A DNA stretch of 64,000 nucleotides from the NCBI RefSeq assembly GCF_949987515.2, contig NC_082684.1:19459701-19523700 (forward strand), given 5' to 3'. This DNA comes from Delphinus delphis. Taxonomy: Eukaryota > Chordata > Mammalia > Artiodactyla > Delphinidae. Made by a program: the position numbers and the translations under genes. Within the stretch, counting starts at the first letter, position 1. Each line of letters opens with the position of its first letter. Shown here in pieces: positions 1 through 11,683 of the stretch. Under the pieces are notes generated by a model. The model made no database searches. It had not been told where the DNA came from and worked only from the letters and a program-made list of their open reading frames with translations.

Positions 1-1054
1 AGCTCCTGGGGTTCAGGTTTGGATTTGGCCTTGCCTCTACATGTTGGTCACCTGAGGGTGTCTGTTCTTCACTCATACAGGACAGGGTTAAAGTAGCAGC
101 TGATTAGGCGGCTCAGGCTCACTCAGACCGGGAGGAGGGAGGGGTACAGAATGCGGCATGAGCCTGTGGTGGCAGAGGCCAGCGTGATGTTGTGACAGCC
201 AGAGGCATGCCTTGTGTTCTCTTGGGGAAATTGTCCTTGGATCACGAGACCCTGGCAGTGGCAGGTTGCACAGGCTCCTGGGAAGGGAGGTGTGGATAGT
301 GACATGTGTTTGCACACAGGTTTCTTGATGGCTTCAGCATCAGCCTTATAATCTCATGTTCGTCTCTGCTGTCCGTGCTGATAGCTGCATCTTGCGCCCA
401 TCTCTGAAGCTCATTTAGACGATGCTCTTGATCCCCTCTCCTCGTTCACCCTGAAACAATGGTCTCTTGCCTCCTAGGCAGTTTCATACTTTTTCCCAGA
501 CTCCCTCCCAGCTAGCTGTGGTGCACTAACCCCCTTCAGGCTGTGTTCATGCAGCTAACCCCAGTCCTCTCCCTGGGATCTGACCACCGAAGCCGGAGCC
601 TCAGCTCCCAGCCCCCGCATCCCGGCAGGTTAGCAGACAAGCTTCTCAGGCTGGTGAGTGCTGGTCAGCACTAATCCTCTGTGCAGGAATCTCTCCACTT
701 TGCTCTCTGCGCCCCTGTTGCTGTGCTCTACTCTGTGGCTCCGAAGCTTCCCCCTCACCATCCCCCGTCTCCACCAGTGAAGGGGCTTCCTAGTGTGTGG
801 AAATATTTCCTCCTTCACAGCTCCCTCCCAGAGGTGCAGCTCCCATCCCTATTCTTTTGTCTCTGTTTTTATTTTTTTCTTTTGCCCTATCCAGGTACAT
901 GGGGAGTTTCTTGTCTTTTGGGAAGTCTGAGGTCTTCTGCCAGCGTTCAGTAGGTGTTCTGTAGGAGTTGTTCCACATGTAGATGTATTTCTGATGTATT
1001 TGTGGGGAGCAAGGTGATCTCCACATCTTACTGCTCCGTCATCTTGAAGGTCTC
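1..1054 (-). mobile_element. L1 5' UTR (promoter end), element continues left of window
   Basis: Read on the minus strand this is the 5' UTR of a cetartiodactyl-type LINE-1, beginning near 1054 with GAGACCTTCAAGATGACGG and running leftwards off the window; ORF1 would lie outside. The 5' end appears complete. It holds a YY1-like core (AAGATG-CGG type) within the first 20 bases, as is usual for mammalian L1 promoters. Many positions that are CpG in such promoters, as I recall the family, read TG or CA here, so the copy is methylation-decayed and probably silent. The short open frames on both strands in this stretch are chance frames of the UTR. Confidence 0.85.
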
Positions 1055-1440
1055 TTATATATACATTTTAAAGCTGTAGTAAGAATTATGCACAGAGGAA
1101 GACTAGGGAAGACTAGGCACAAAAAATTAGAACCAGTCTCTAGTGTTTTAACTAATCTCTTTAGGGTTATTTCCCCACTTGAAAGCCCATCTGAATCGAA
1201 CATTCAGTTGATGTTGACTGTTGAGGATCATAGCATTCTCTTTTGAACTGTTTACATGAAAGGTACTTTAAATTTTTATTTATGTTTTACTGGGCAGTAA
1301 TGTGATGTTTCTTAAGTTTTAGCTTCAGAACTCAGATTTTTCAAAGTTAAAAAATATTAGAAATACATTTATTTGTTCCCAGCTTTGTTATACTTATCTC
1401 CTTTTATTTTTTTTAGTTTACTCACACTTTTTTAAAAAAA
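1055..1440. other. No feature recognised
   Basis: AT-rich DNA flanking the L1 5' end. I see no gene and no repeat I can name. Confidence 0.5.
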
Positions 1441-1545
1441 TTTATTCATTCATCACACATTTTTTGAATTCCTACTGTGACATTGTAAGTTTCTTATTCT
1501 TGGTGAATTAGTGGTTCATGGGACAAACTAAACATGATTTTGCAT
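1441..1545 (-). repeat. Probable L2 3' fragment
   Basis: Starts with TTATTCATTCATCACACA and a 'cctactgtgac' segment in the order expected for the reverse complement of an L2 3' end. Strongly diverged. Confidence 0.4.
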
Positions 1546-1934
1546 TTGATTCTTCAATTTATGTAAGAAGTATAATAAAAGCATGAACAAGAAGATAATG
1601 ACTTATCTTGGTGAGATTTTTCAGTTCCTTGATATCTAATTGTCATGAATTGTGGTATTTGAATTCATTAGAAATACTGAGGTGTATCTCACAAATCTCT
1701 TCACCTATTATCAATTTAGCTTTTATATAGCACCAGATTTTCTCTTAGCCTCTCTATGAAGCTCATCTTTATTAAAAAGAAGTTAGAAGCAGAATAGTTT
1801 TCAAAAATTTTAAGCTTTCCCTGTCATCTCTTAACTGTAGCCCAAAGACTAGACCCATGAATGTCTTCTTTGAGTTATAACATAGTCTATAAAGATCTAC
1901 TTAATCCTTGGCATGGTTAAAATCTTTTCAAGTT
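1546..1934. other. No feature recognised
   Basis: AT-rich, non-repetitive to the eye. No gene seen. Confidence 0.5.
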
Positions 1935-2720
1935 TTTGTTTATAATTTTATTAAGAACTATATTATACTTAAAAATGTGTATATAATTTTATACATGCTA
2001 TTTTAAATAAGAATAAAGTAAACATCCCATATGTATACCACATAACTTAAGATATAGAACATTCCAGAGGCTTTCAAGCTCTCAGTTTGTCCCTTTTTGA
2101 TTACATCATGCTTTCCACTCAAACATAAATATCCTAGCTTATGTATTCATGAGTTACTTGCTTTCCTTTATAATTTCACTCCATATGTGAGAATCCCTAA
2201 ATGATAGGCATATATGTACCTACATATTATGTATACTGTGAAATTTTGTGTAATTCTGATTCACTGTAGTTAATATTCTGTGAAATGAGTTTTGTTCAAT
2301 ATTTATTTTTGAACATTAATTTATGTTGAATTTTTAATTTTGAACATTCACTTTAGATTTTGAAATTTCATTCTATTGATGAAGTGAGTTACAGTGCATT
2401 GAATCGTATAAATACACCACAGATGTTTTACACATAATGATATCATGAACAGTTTTTATGTATCTCCTGGAGCAAGATGTAAGAATATCTTTAGAAATAT
2501 ATGCCTAGGGGATGAATTACTGTAGCTTAACATTTGCATCCTTACATTACTAGATAATTCCATATTATTCTCCCTAGTTATTGAATCAATATATATTCCC
2601 ACAAGCAGTATATGATACTTCGTCTGGCTTCACAGCCTCCCCAACATGTAGTGCTACTAGATTCTATAATATTAGCATATTTTATTAAGTAAGAAATTGA
2701 ATCTATTTGTGATTTTATAT
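1935..2720 (-). repeat. Old L1M 3' UTR fragment
   Basis: The plus strand carries the reverse complement of an ancient L1M 3' region: a 'catcccatatgtatacc...atagaacattcc' block, then 'tctcctggagcaagatg' and 'atatgcctaggggatgaatt', then 'cccacaagcagtatatga' and 'ctccccaaca'. The order matches the family. Divergence is high and no reading frame survives. Confidence 0.7.
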
Positions 2721-2979
2721 TAATGGATGCCCCCAAAGGTGGGGTTTTAGAGGCATCAAAGGAAAGCAGTAATTATTAGCAAGTAAAGGATTACCTATTC
2801 TTAATATGTGGGATGGGGAGAGACATTCTGGGGCCAGAGTAGGGGCATGAAACTTAACAAAAAGAAATATTGAAAATAACTAGAAAGTAAGAGAGAGCAT
2901 GGGACATCCCAGGAACTGAAAAAATATCAGAAAGCTGAGGAGTAAGGAAGGGGGAGGCAGTGTTGTCAATGAGGGATCT
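2721..2979. other. No feature recognised
   Basis: Purine-biased, otherwise undistinguished. No gene seen. Confidence 0.4.
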
Positions 2980-3340
2980 GCTTATAATCCTCAAATTCTA
3001 GAGAGAGTATTCAGGCCACAGTACTGGGAGAGGTGGACCAGACTAGAGGTGGAGAAATAGCTGTGAAGAAAGGCTAAAGTGGCCAATAATAAGGTAGAAT
3101 TGTGGGAGCCAGGAGAAATCGACTATTTTGAAGATGAATTAGTAAGAGAGAAGAAGAAATTAAGGATGACAGTCAGATTTTTAGGATAAAGTAGAGGGTG
3201 AAGGGGATATGCAACTAAGAGGGGCATATGTAATTCCAAGTATGTTGGAATTTCCCAGGGGGACATGCAAATGCATATCTGCACAGGAGAGGTGGGTCTA
3301 TTGTTAAGAAAAGAATTATAGAGATTTAAAAGCTGTGGTC
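2980..3340 (-). repeat. Possible very old L2 fragment
   Basis: Purine-rich stretch whose order of short words (gtggaccag, ggtggagaaa, gaagaaattaaggatgac, agatttttagg) resembles the reverse complement of the L2 3' region. Divergence is so high that this could be chance. Confidence 0.3.
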
Positions 3341-3759
3341 TACAAACTATCCAGAATCACTTGTCTTGAAATTTTTAAAATATTATTGAGTAGTTTCCAG
3401 TAGGGGAAAATCTTAATTCAAAACAATGGACTTTCAGAAAGTCAAGGTATCAAAGATAATAACAATAATAATATATCTTTTAAACTTACCCACACACACT
3501 GTTTGACAATTTACTAGCTTTCTTACATTAAAGAAGAGTTCTTATCTTTACTGTTATCTTGTGCTAGTCCAAAACTAAATCTGTAAAGCAAAATTTGAAG
3601 AAGTGACCATCTGAGCTAAGCCCCAGTGACATTAACTTGTCAAGTATGGATGTATCAAGAACGAACTGCATTTATGTAACAACTTGTTGTTAATGGTTTC
3701 CATTAGTTGGTATGTGTAGAGGACTCCATAGGGACTAACTTTCAAGGATATAATGAAGC
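3341..3759. other. No feature recognised
   Basis: AT-rich DNA without a repeat or gene I can name. Confidence 0.45.
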
Positions 3760-3767
3760 TTATAGAT

Positions 3768-3979
3768 CAGGGTTTCTCCATAACTTCACTATCAATGCTT
3801 TGGAACAGTTCATTATTTCTTGGAGGTGTTGTTATGTGCAATGTAGGGTGTGTAGTGGCATCCTTGGTCTCTACACGCCAGTGGAACACCCCTCCTAGTC
3901 ATGATAATCAAAACTGTCTCCAGACATTGTCTTTGCTGAAGTGGATTAAAATTTCCCACTGTTGATTTTAGAGCCACAG
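3768..3979 (-). mobile_element. MER20 (hAT-Charlie non-autonomous DNA transposon)
   Basis: Near full-length reverse-complement MER20: left terminus CAGGGTTTCTCC, internal 'gtagtggcatccttggtctc' and 'gtctccagacattgtc', right terminus GAGCCACAG. The flanking octamers TTATAGAT (3760-3767) and CTGTAGAT (3980-3987) agree at 6 of 8 positions, fitting a decayed 8-bp hAT target duplication. MER20 copies are known as a source of enhancers in endometrial stromal cells of placental mammals; whether this one is active cannot be told from sequence. The open frame across it is chance. Confidence 0.85.
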
Positions 3980-3987
3980 CTGTAGAT

Positions 3988-5214
3988 AGTTAAGAAGCAA
4001 AAAGTTAAGGTAATGTTTCAAACAATACCAATTACCTATGCCAATCAAGAGCATTCTTTTTACACTTTACTCTGTTTTACAAATTCTTATTCCCTTAGAC
4101 AAAAAAAGAAGAGATAACAAGGAGTTTTGTTAGTGTTTTAGCTGTAAGCTGTGCTCTCAACAACTGGTAGCTGTCACCATTAAGAAGGTATGCCTGCCAA
4201 GGCAGCGGCTCACAGTATTACCCACCCTGTAGGAAATATGTTAAGATGGAAATAAGTTGCTCTCATCCATGTGGTCAAATCACATGAAACATGAAGCCAC
4301 CTCAGTAAGCACACCTGGCAGCCAGACACCTTATTCTTGAGCTTTAACAGTGATGTTCCTGGCTGGAAGGATGGAGAGGAGATTGATTCTCAACTGCTGC
4401 TTTTGACAGTAGGTATTGTAGTCATTGACAATACATTTCTGTTAAACTAGAGATATTATTTCTGTGTTTGGTTTTCATTTATTCTGTGCAATTCTCTCTA
4501 GCATCTTGTGAATTCCTATTCCCCAGAAATGTAGAAAGCCTTGTGATGTAACCTACACTGCTGATCAAATGTTTTGCCATTCTCTTCTTTATCACCTATA
4601 TTATCTGTACGTGCATATGTGATTGTGTTAGGGGGTTTAGTATGTGTGCTTTCCACACCAGGTTTAACACAGTGTGATTTGAAAGTTACAGAAAACTAAG
4701 TAAGTGTTGTAAATTAAATTTGCCCAGACACAGTCAGACATGAGATGGGCTGTCCAAATGCTAATTTCTCCTTGCACTCCTTTTAAACAGGGATGTGTAC
4801 TTATTTAAACCTGAGAAACATAGAATCCAGTATCAGAATAACCAGGTTTTGTTTGAATGATTACATGCAATGGGATTGTGACAGATGTTGAATAAATAAT
4901 GGATGAATAACAGGAATATGATTTTCCAAACAACTGTGCCTGAAGAGCTGTAATAGATGGTTTTCAACTTTTATTTTTTGAATAATACTCTTCAATATCT
5001 TAAAATTTCTTTCCCATAAATTTGAAAAACCAAATTATCATTAAAGATATTACTTCTCCTTTACTTTGTTCTCATTTCCAACTTCTACTAGAAAAGTTAC
5101 ATGGGCAAATGAACATAAACTGCACAGCAACTGTTCCCATAGCGTAGAAGCGTTCGATACACTGCTTTTATTTTTGTTGACATTGTACAAATAAGAGTTA
5201 CAATATTTCCTAAG
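3988..5214. other. No gene; old non-repetitive DNA
   Basis: About 1.2 kb without a convincing gene or repeat. A short 'gttgaataaataatggatg' word near 4890 recalls an L2 tail but is too short to call. Confidence 0.45.
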
Positions 5215-5445
5215 TTTTGAATTGATATTTCTTAACTTTTAAAAGTTTAATTATTAAATATTTGATACATATAGAATGTATATAGCATATATGTAAGTGA
5301 TGAAGCCTAATAATGAAATGAAAAACTAGGAACCCACCATCTCTTATAACAAATCGAACATTAGCAATGTCATTGCCTCTAAATACATGCTTATTTTCCA
5401 ACCCTCTCCCTTTCCTTCTCCAACAGGTAACCATTTCCCTAAATA
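5215..5445 (-). repeat. Old L1M 3' UTR fragment
   Basis: Matches the order of words of an antisense L1M 3' UTR ('aacccaccatctcttataac', 'atcgaacattagcaatg', 'ccaacaggtaaccatttcc'). Diverged; the open frame inside it is chance. Confidence 0.5.
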
Positions 5446-6645
5446 CAGTGTTTATTTAATTTGATTCTCAAATTAGATTTGGTCCCTGGCTCCATCTTCC
5501 ATTGGTGACCCTGACCCACTCTCCAGATCTGATGTTTTGGAATGGATGAAGTAACCTTTAACCACTGACTTTCATAGGAAAATGCTTATGCTGAAGCCAA
5601 TGGCACTTGCTCTTTCTGAACCCTTAACCTTTGTTATAATTCTGGGAAAGTCATTGGCATCAACACCTTTGACTGGTCATTCAGTCAGACCCACCCTAGT
5701 CACACTAAGGAAGGTGACTTCATTGAAGTCATTTATTTTTTAATTAAAGATCAAATAAACATGTCTTTCATGGTCATGTTTTCCTTCAGGAAAGACAGTG
5801 CAGTATAATTAAACAACCTGTAGTGCCAACCCACAGATAGATTAACCTACAATCTATCTGATGACAATGAGCTTGGTATTCAAAAGCACCTTCAAGAAAA
5901 GTAACATAGTCCCACTCCACATCCAATCACATCCAGCAATGGAAAGCTCTACCATATAGAAATTCCAGAACAGTACTTACACAAGATGCTTCTACAGAGC
6001 ACAGTGTGAAATCTAATAATCAAAAGGGTAAATGTATGAAGTTAAAAATTAAAGAGTGCATTATCTTCATTTCGATAAAAATAAACACACTCTAAGTGCT
6101 TTACCTCCACTTATTTCTAAAAGTTGTATCTAAGAGTTTCTGGAATCAGAATTTTTTATTTAATTAAATTAATCCAATTATTTAATTAATTTAAAGTAAT
6201 TAATTAATATTTAATTAATGTGTTACCTATAATTCCTCTCTAAATTGATATGATCTAACAGTGGATATAACCCAACACTGATGTTAATCCATTATCTAAC
6301 AATGTCATTGCTTTGGCTTATTATTTATGGAAAAATGTAGAAACTTTAAGATGCTATTTTCACCAAAGTAGATTTAGCCAGAGTTTGCAAATATACTTAC
6401 TCACAGATCTTAATTAAATAAATAATGCCATACAAATGGTTTGTTTCTAAAATGAAACTTTGATATCTTATTATTAGAAGTTGAGAACAAAGTGTCACAT
6501 TGGTCTGCAAGGAAGTGTTTGCTCATGCACTGTGTTTTATTACAGTACTTTACAATCCTGTTTTGCTTTCCATCACTGAAATACTTTTTAAAAATGTTGA
6601 TGTTTGAACCCACCATCTTAATATTCTGCTTTCATTTAGTGAATT
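5446..6645. other. No gene; contains an AATTAA-rich tract
   Basis: Non-repetitive DNA apart from a low-complexity TTAATTAA-type tract at about 6155-6220. Short open frames occur on the minus strand with no family resemblance. Confidence 0.45.
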
Positions 6646-6722
6646 GGGGCCCAGGCTTCAGTATTTAAAATTTCCCTGATGATTCAAAAGTGCAGCCAGG
6701 GATACGGAAACTGCTCTGACAC
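6646..6722 (+). repeat. MER5-type hAT fragment (3' end)
   Basis: Contains GGGGCCCAGGCTTCAGTATT, 'tgatgattcaaaagtgcagc' and a degenerate GAGAACCACTG-type terminus, in the order of the right half of MER5A/B. Confidence 0.6.
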
Positions 6723-6806
6723 CTATTTAAGTATGTATGCAGGTTCATCTAGGAAACGGTTTAAGACTACATTGCCTATGGACAGTCTAGCCCATCAAAA
6801 CAGTAT

Positions 6807-7060
6807 TACCTTGTGGTTCAGGATATAGACTTTGAAGTCAGACAGTATGCTTTTAGAATTCCGAATGTGTTGGATTTTCAACTTTGGAAAATGTACCTAG
6901 ACTATCAAGCTATTCAAGGGTACCTCAGTTTTCTCATACATTATAGTGACCTCACAGAATTACTGTAAAGATTAAATGAAATAATATACATACCACATAT
7001 AAACTATTTGGTAGAATACTAGACATGTAATAAAATTTCAATGAATAATAATTATTTTTA
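6807..7060 (+). repeat. MIR SINE
   Basis: Full-length-like MIR in sense orientation: 'gactttgaagtcagaca', 'ctcagttttctcatacatta', 'attaaatgaaataatataca', ending at an 'aataattatttttatta' tail. Confidence 0.75.
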
Positions 7061-7794
7061 TTAGATCACCAAGAAGAGGAAAAATTCACTTAGATAAATG
7101 TTTGAAAAAATGATATGGCTTCTAACATATATGTATATACTAATATATATAAGCATAAATACTATATATAAAATGTACATAGCATAGATATATATACACA
7201 TATTATATATCCATATGTTTATAATATGCAAACCTATACCCAAAATGGGAGAAAGAAAAGCAATATAAATTACACAAAAAGTAGTCTAGGAAAAATATTT
7301 TAAAATTAAATGGACATGTATTAAACATTTATCATTCCAAGTATTGAGATTTCTATAATGATAAATAATGCAAAGTATAAAGAATAAGCTAGGTTATTTA
7401 ATTTGAAATAATATATCAATAAATGAAGCAAAAAGTTATTTCTAACTTCAATATTCTCTTTTCAATGAACTGAACAGACCTTCTGCAGAGGTGGTTTCCT
7501 TATTCTCTATGTACTATGTAATTCCAGGGCTATTTGGGTACTAAAAGAATAGAAAAAATAAAGCAAAAGTGCAGAGAGTGGAGAAAAATTATCTCATGGA
7601 AAAATACAAATATATTTACTAAATTTCTTAAGATGGATTTTTTCCACAGGGGCAATGCCTAAAACTTAGGAGACAAGTTAGTTACTAGAATACGCAATCC
7701 AAACTAGAGACAGTATTACACAAAGAGATAATCAAGACTAAATATTCACACTAGGAAAGAGAATGAGTAAATCAGAATGTGACATGGAAGCAGG
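7061..7794. other. No gene; (TA)-rich tract at about 7120-7215
   Basis: The first part is a long imperfect ATAT/TATA low-complexity run that produces chance open frames. The rest is non-repetitive. Confidence 0.45.
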
Positions 7795-8020
7795 AGACTG
7801 TTCTGGTTACGAACGTGACTCTGCCAGTTCCTCATAGTGTAGTCTTAGGCATATTACCTAACTTTCTTCCTCATTTTGTACAACTATAAAATGGGCAATT
7901 GCTTAGTATTTTGTGACACTCAAATGAGGTGATATAAAATTATATGCTTAGCAAATTGTATATACAATCTTATTAATAAATGCTAAATAGTTGATAATAT
8001 TATTACTATTATCTCTGTAG
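7795..8020 (+). repeat. MIR SINE
   Basis: Sense MIR: 'gaacgtgactctgccagttc', 'cttcctcattttgtac', 'aaaatgggcaattgc', 'aataaatgctaaatagt', ending in ATTATTACTATTA. Confidence 0.75.
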
Positions 8021-8394
8021 CATAAAATATTATGAGTATTCCATTGTTTTTATGATAACAAGGTAAATATTATATTATTGAGAGATATAAACAAAAAAAT
8101 CACATATAAGATTTATGATTTGAGCTATCTGAAGATCATAAAGGAATGTTGCAAAAATTAGAAAAAAGTATGTTAACATGGGCAATGTTTAGAAATGACA
8201 AGATAAAAGGTTTTTCTTCTCACATTTATCTTCTAATTTTCTATAATAGGTTTACACTGATTTTATATCTAAGATTATATATATACATATTTCATCTCAT
8301 TCTCTACTGAAAGAGTTGGTATAACAATGATAGTATTTCTTCCTTAAATGTTTGCTAGAATTCACAAGTAAAGCCAACTAAGTGAAACTTCTTC
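8021..8394. other. No feature recognised
   Basis: AT-rich; no gene or nameable repeat. Confidence 0.45.
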
Positions 8395-8800
8395 ATGGGA
8401 TGGTTTCTAATTACAGATTCAAGTTTTTGAACACCTATACTACTATTCAGATTGCTGATTTGTCTTTGTGTCAGTTTTATAACACATAATTTTCAATAAA
8501 TCTGTCATTTTGTCTAAGGTTCCTATGATGTTATTCATAGCATCTTCTTATCTCATTAATGTCTATAAGATATGTACTGATGTCTACTAAACTTTTTCCC
8601 TTTTCTTCAGTGTTAGGAGTTTATCAATTTTATTGACATTTTCAAAAGACCCACTTTGGGTTTTGTTTATTTTTCTGTTTTATCTCTGGTTTCAATTTCA
8701 TTGATTTATGGTTTTATCTTTACTATTTACTTCTTTACACTTATGTATTATTAATTTGTTCTTTTTCTAGTTTCTTGAGGTAGAAGCTTATAGCATTGAT
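8395..8800 (-). repeat. L1M ORF2 fragment (between endonuclease and reverse transcriptase)
   Basis: Antisense ORF2 words 'gagtttatcaattttattga', 'tttctggtttcaatttcatt' and 'tctagtttcttgaggtagaa' mark the region upstream of the RT domain. No frame is preserved. In its own orientation this piece cannot join directly to the L1M 3' UTR on its right, so it is a separate element or was rearranged. Confidence 0.65.
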
Positions 8801-9553
8801 TTTTTTTCCTTAATTAAAAAAATTATCATGAAAAATGTCAAATTTACACTAAAGTAAAAAGAATACCTTAATGAACCTTCATTAATTATCACCCATCTTC
8901 AATAATCATTAATATATTACCAAAGCTGGTTCCATCTATACTGTCCAAACATCATCCTCGCTAGTAAATTTTTTACAGTTCTGTTCAGGTACGATTTACA
9001 TACCAATCACCTATTGTCAGTGCACTCAAAGTGATTTTTAGTAAATTTATAGAGTTGTGAAACCATCACCACCACCCAGTTTTAGAACATTTCCATCATC
9101 CTAACCTACAATTCATTTGGTAGTCAGTTCCCACTCCCACACATAGCCCCAGGAAACCACTGATCTTCTGTCTCTATAGATTTATGTCTTCTAAAAATTA
9201 CACTTAAATTGACTCATACAATATGTAGTATTTTGAACATAAGTATCTAACATCCATCACTTAGCTTAATGTTATTAAGATGCATCTATGTTGTAGCAAG
9301 TTCCATTTTATTGCTAAATAATATTTTGTTATGTGTATAAACCACATTTTGTTCATCTATTCACCAAATGATAGATATTTAAATTGTTTAAGGTTCTTGG
9401 CTATCACGTGTAATGCTGCTATAAATATTCATGTATAAGCCTTTGTGCAGACGTATGTTTTGATTTTTCTCTTGATATCTAGGAGAGGAATTACTGGATT
9501 GTATAGTAAAGTTATGTTTAATATTTTATTAAAGTATCAAATTCCCACCATTT

Positions 9554-9603
9554 TACATTCCCTGGAATCTTGTTTCTCTACATTCCCTAGAATCTTGTTT
9601 CTA
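9554..9603. repeat. 25-bp tandem duplication
   Basis: Two adjacent copies beginning TACATTCCCTGGAATCTTG and TACATTCCCTAGAATCTTG, 25 bases each, inside the L1M 3' UTR. Two differences between the copies. Confidence 0.85.
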
Positions 9604-9660
9604 GTTTCTCCACATTCTATCCAATACTTGTTAATGTCTATCAATTTTATTAAGTCAATT

Positions 9661-10622
9661 AATTGTGTATGAAGTGCATCCATGTTTCTGCAAGTGGCAA
9701 AATTTCATTCTTTTTATGGTTGAGTAGTATTCCATTGTATATGTCTACCACCCCTTCTTTATTCCATTCATCTGTTAATGGACACTTAGGTGCTTCCATA
9801 TCTTGGCAATCATAAATAATGCTGTTATGAACATTGATCGGGTGCATGTACCTTTCAAATTAGCGTTTTGGGTTTTTTTTATTTATAGCCAAGAGTGGAA
9901 TTTCTAGGTCATATGGTAGTTCTATTTTTAGTTTATTGAGAAAACTTCACATTGTTTTATACAATGGCTACACCAATTTATGCTCCCACCAACAGCGTAC
10001 AAAGGTTCCCTTTTGTCTACATCCTCACCAACATTTGTTATTTGTGTTCTTTTTGATGACAGCCATTCTGACAGGTGTGAGGTGATATCTCAATTTCCTG
10101 ATGATTAGCAATGTTAAGCATCTTTTCACATGCTTGTTGGGCATCTGTATTTCCTCTTTGGAAAACTGTCTATTCAGGCTTCCCACCACTTTTAATTGTG
10201 TTGTTTAGTTTTTTTGGTGTTGAGTTTTATGAACTGTTTATATATGTTGGATATTAAACCCCTGTCAGTCACATTATTTGCAAATATTTTCTCTCATCCA
10301 GTAGCTCATCTTTTCATTTTGTCAGTGATTTACTTTGCTGTGCAAAAGCTTTTAAGTTAGAACAGGGGTCCAAAACAAATTACTGCTGTGATTTATGTCA
10401 AAGGGTGTTCTGCCTATGTTTTCCTCTAGGAGTTTTAGAGTATCTGGTCTTACATTTAGGTATTTAATCCATTTTGAGTTTATTTTTGTATATGGTGTTA
10501 GAGAATGTTCTAATTTCATTCTCTTACATGTAGCTGTCCAGCTTTCCCAGTGCCACTTATTGAGGAGACTGTCTTTTCTCCACGTTGTGTTCTTGCCTCC
10601 TTTGTGGTAGATTAATTGACCA
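9661..10622 (-). mobile_element. Younger L1, ORF2 C-terminus and 3' UTR, inserted in L1M
   Basis: Antisense L1 of younger type than its host. On the minus strand it runs from the ORF2 'tatggtcaattaatctacc' region through the C-terminal region into the 3' UTR, stopping near 'catggatgcacttcata' without a poly-A tail. Several frameshifts and stops are present. It joins at 10622/10623 to an ORF2 piece in the opposite orientation. A short frame on the minus strand (9659-9847) is the ORF2 tail. Confidence 0.8.
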
Positions 10623-10850
10623 TAATGCCATTTTTCACAGAATTAGAACAAATAATTTTAAAATTTGTATGGAAACACAAAATACCCCAAATCCCAAAAC
10701 AGTCTTGAAAAAGAACAGAGCTGGAGGAGTCACACTCCCTGACTTCAGACTATACTACAAAGTTACAGTGCTCAAAATAGTATGGTACTGGCACAAAAAC
10801 AGACACATAGATCATTGGAACAGGTGAGAGAGCCCAGAAATAAACCTATG
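10623..10850 (+). mobile_element. Inverted L1 ORF2 segment
   Basis: Plus-strand ORF2 sequence ('aattttaaaatttgtatgga', 'cctgacttcagactatacta', 'ggtactggcacaaaaacaga') that ends at 'gtacttatgg'. In the L1 consensus this lies immediately upstream of where the neighbouring minus-strand piece begins. That is the structure left by twin priming (5' inversion). Confidence 0.8.
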
Positions 10851-10856
10851 TACTTA

Positions 10857-11079
10857 TGGTAGAAGTACCATATGACCCAGCAATTCCACTCCTCGGTGTA
10901 TAGCTGAAACAAAACAAAAACACTAATTTGAAAGATACATGTACTCCTACATTCATAGCAGCATTGTTTACAATTGCCAAGATGTGGAAGAAACCTAAGT
11001 GTCCATTAACAGATGAATGGATAAAGAAGTTGTGGTATATATATACAATGGAACACTACTCAGCAATAAAGAAGACAAT
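10857..11079 (+). mobile_element. L1 3' UTR segment, sense
   Basis: Sense L1 3' region starting 'gtaccatatgacccagcaat' and ending near 'actactcagcaataaagaag'. It is an inverted copy of about 9686-9900, roughly 80 % alike by eye, so the block 9661-11079 holds two copies of this segment in opposite orientation. It may be a second insertion or part of a complex rearrangement with an internal deletion. Confidence 0.75.
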
Positions 11080-11113
11080 GTGTATATCTATTTGGTGAAA
11101 TGTCCATTAACAT

Positions 11114-11551
11114 CTGCTGTGACTTGTGTTCCCCCTAAAGATATTTTGAAGTCCTAACCCCTAGTACCTGTGAATGTGACCTTAATGGGAAATAGGATTT
11201 TTGCTGATGCAATCAAGTTAAAATGAACTCATAGTAGATGAGGATAGGACCTCAATCCAATACAACCAGTACCTTCATAAGAAAAGGAGAAACACACAGG
11301 AAAGAAGAATACTACATGACGACAGAAACAGAGAATGAAGTGATGCAGCTGTAAATGGAGGAACATGAAGGAGTGTCAGCAAACACCAGAAGCTAGGAGG
11401 AGGCAAAGGAGGATTCTACTCAGTTTCAGTGGGAGCATGGTGCTACTTGATTTGGGGATTATAGCCTCTAGAATAGTGAGACAATACATTTCTGTTGTTT
11501 AAGACACCTAATTTGTGGTACTTTGTTACCACAGCCCTAGGACACTGATAC
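11114..11551 (+). mobile_element. MaLR-type solo LTR in L1M
   Basis: A mammalian MaLR (ERVL-related) LTR in sense orientation: 'gaagtcctaacccctagtac' near the start, 'gtgatgcagctgtaaatgg' in the middle, 'gagacaatacatttctgttg' and 'ggtactttgttacc' near the end. AACAT at 11109-11113 and 11552-11556 is a 5-bp target duplication, and L1M sequence resumes on either side. No internal retroviral genes are present. Confidence 0.8.
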
Positions 11552-11683
11552 AACATTGTTGCCAATTTTTAATTGGCTTATTTACATTCTTATTCTGAAT
11601 TGTATGGGTTCTTTCCATGGTCTGGATATGAGTGCATATCAGATATATAATTTGTAAATATTTTCTTCTAGTCTGTGGCTTGT

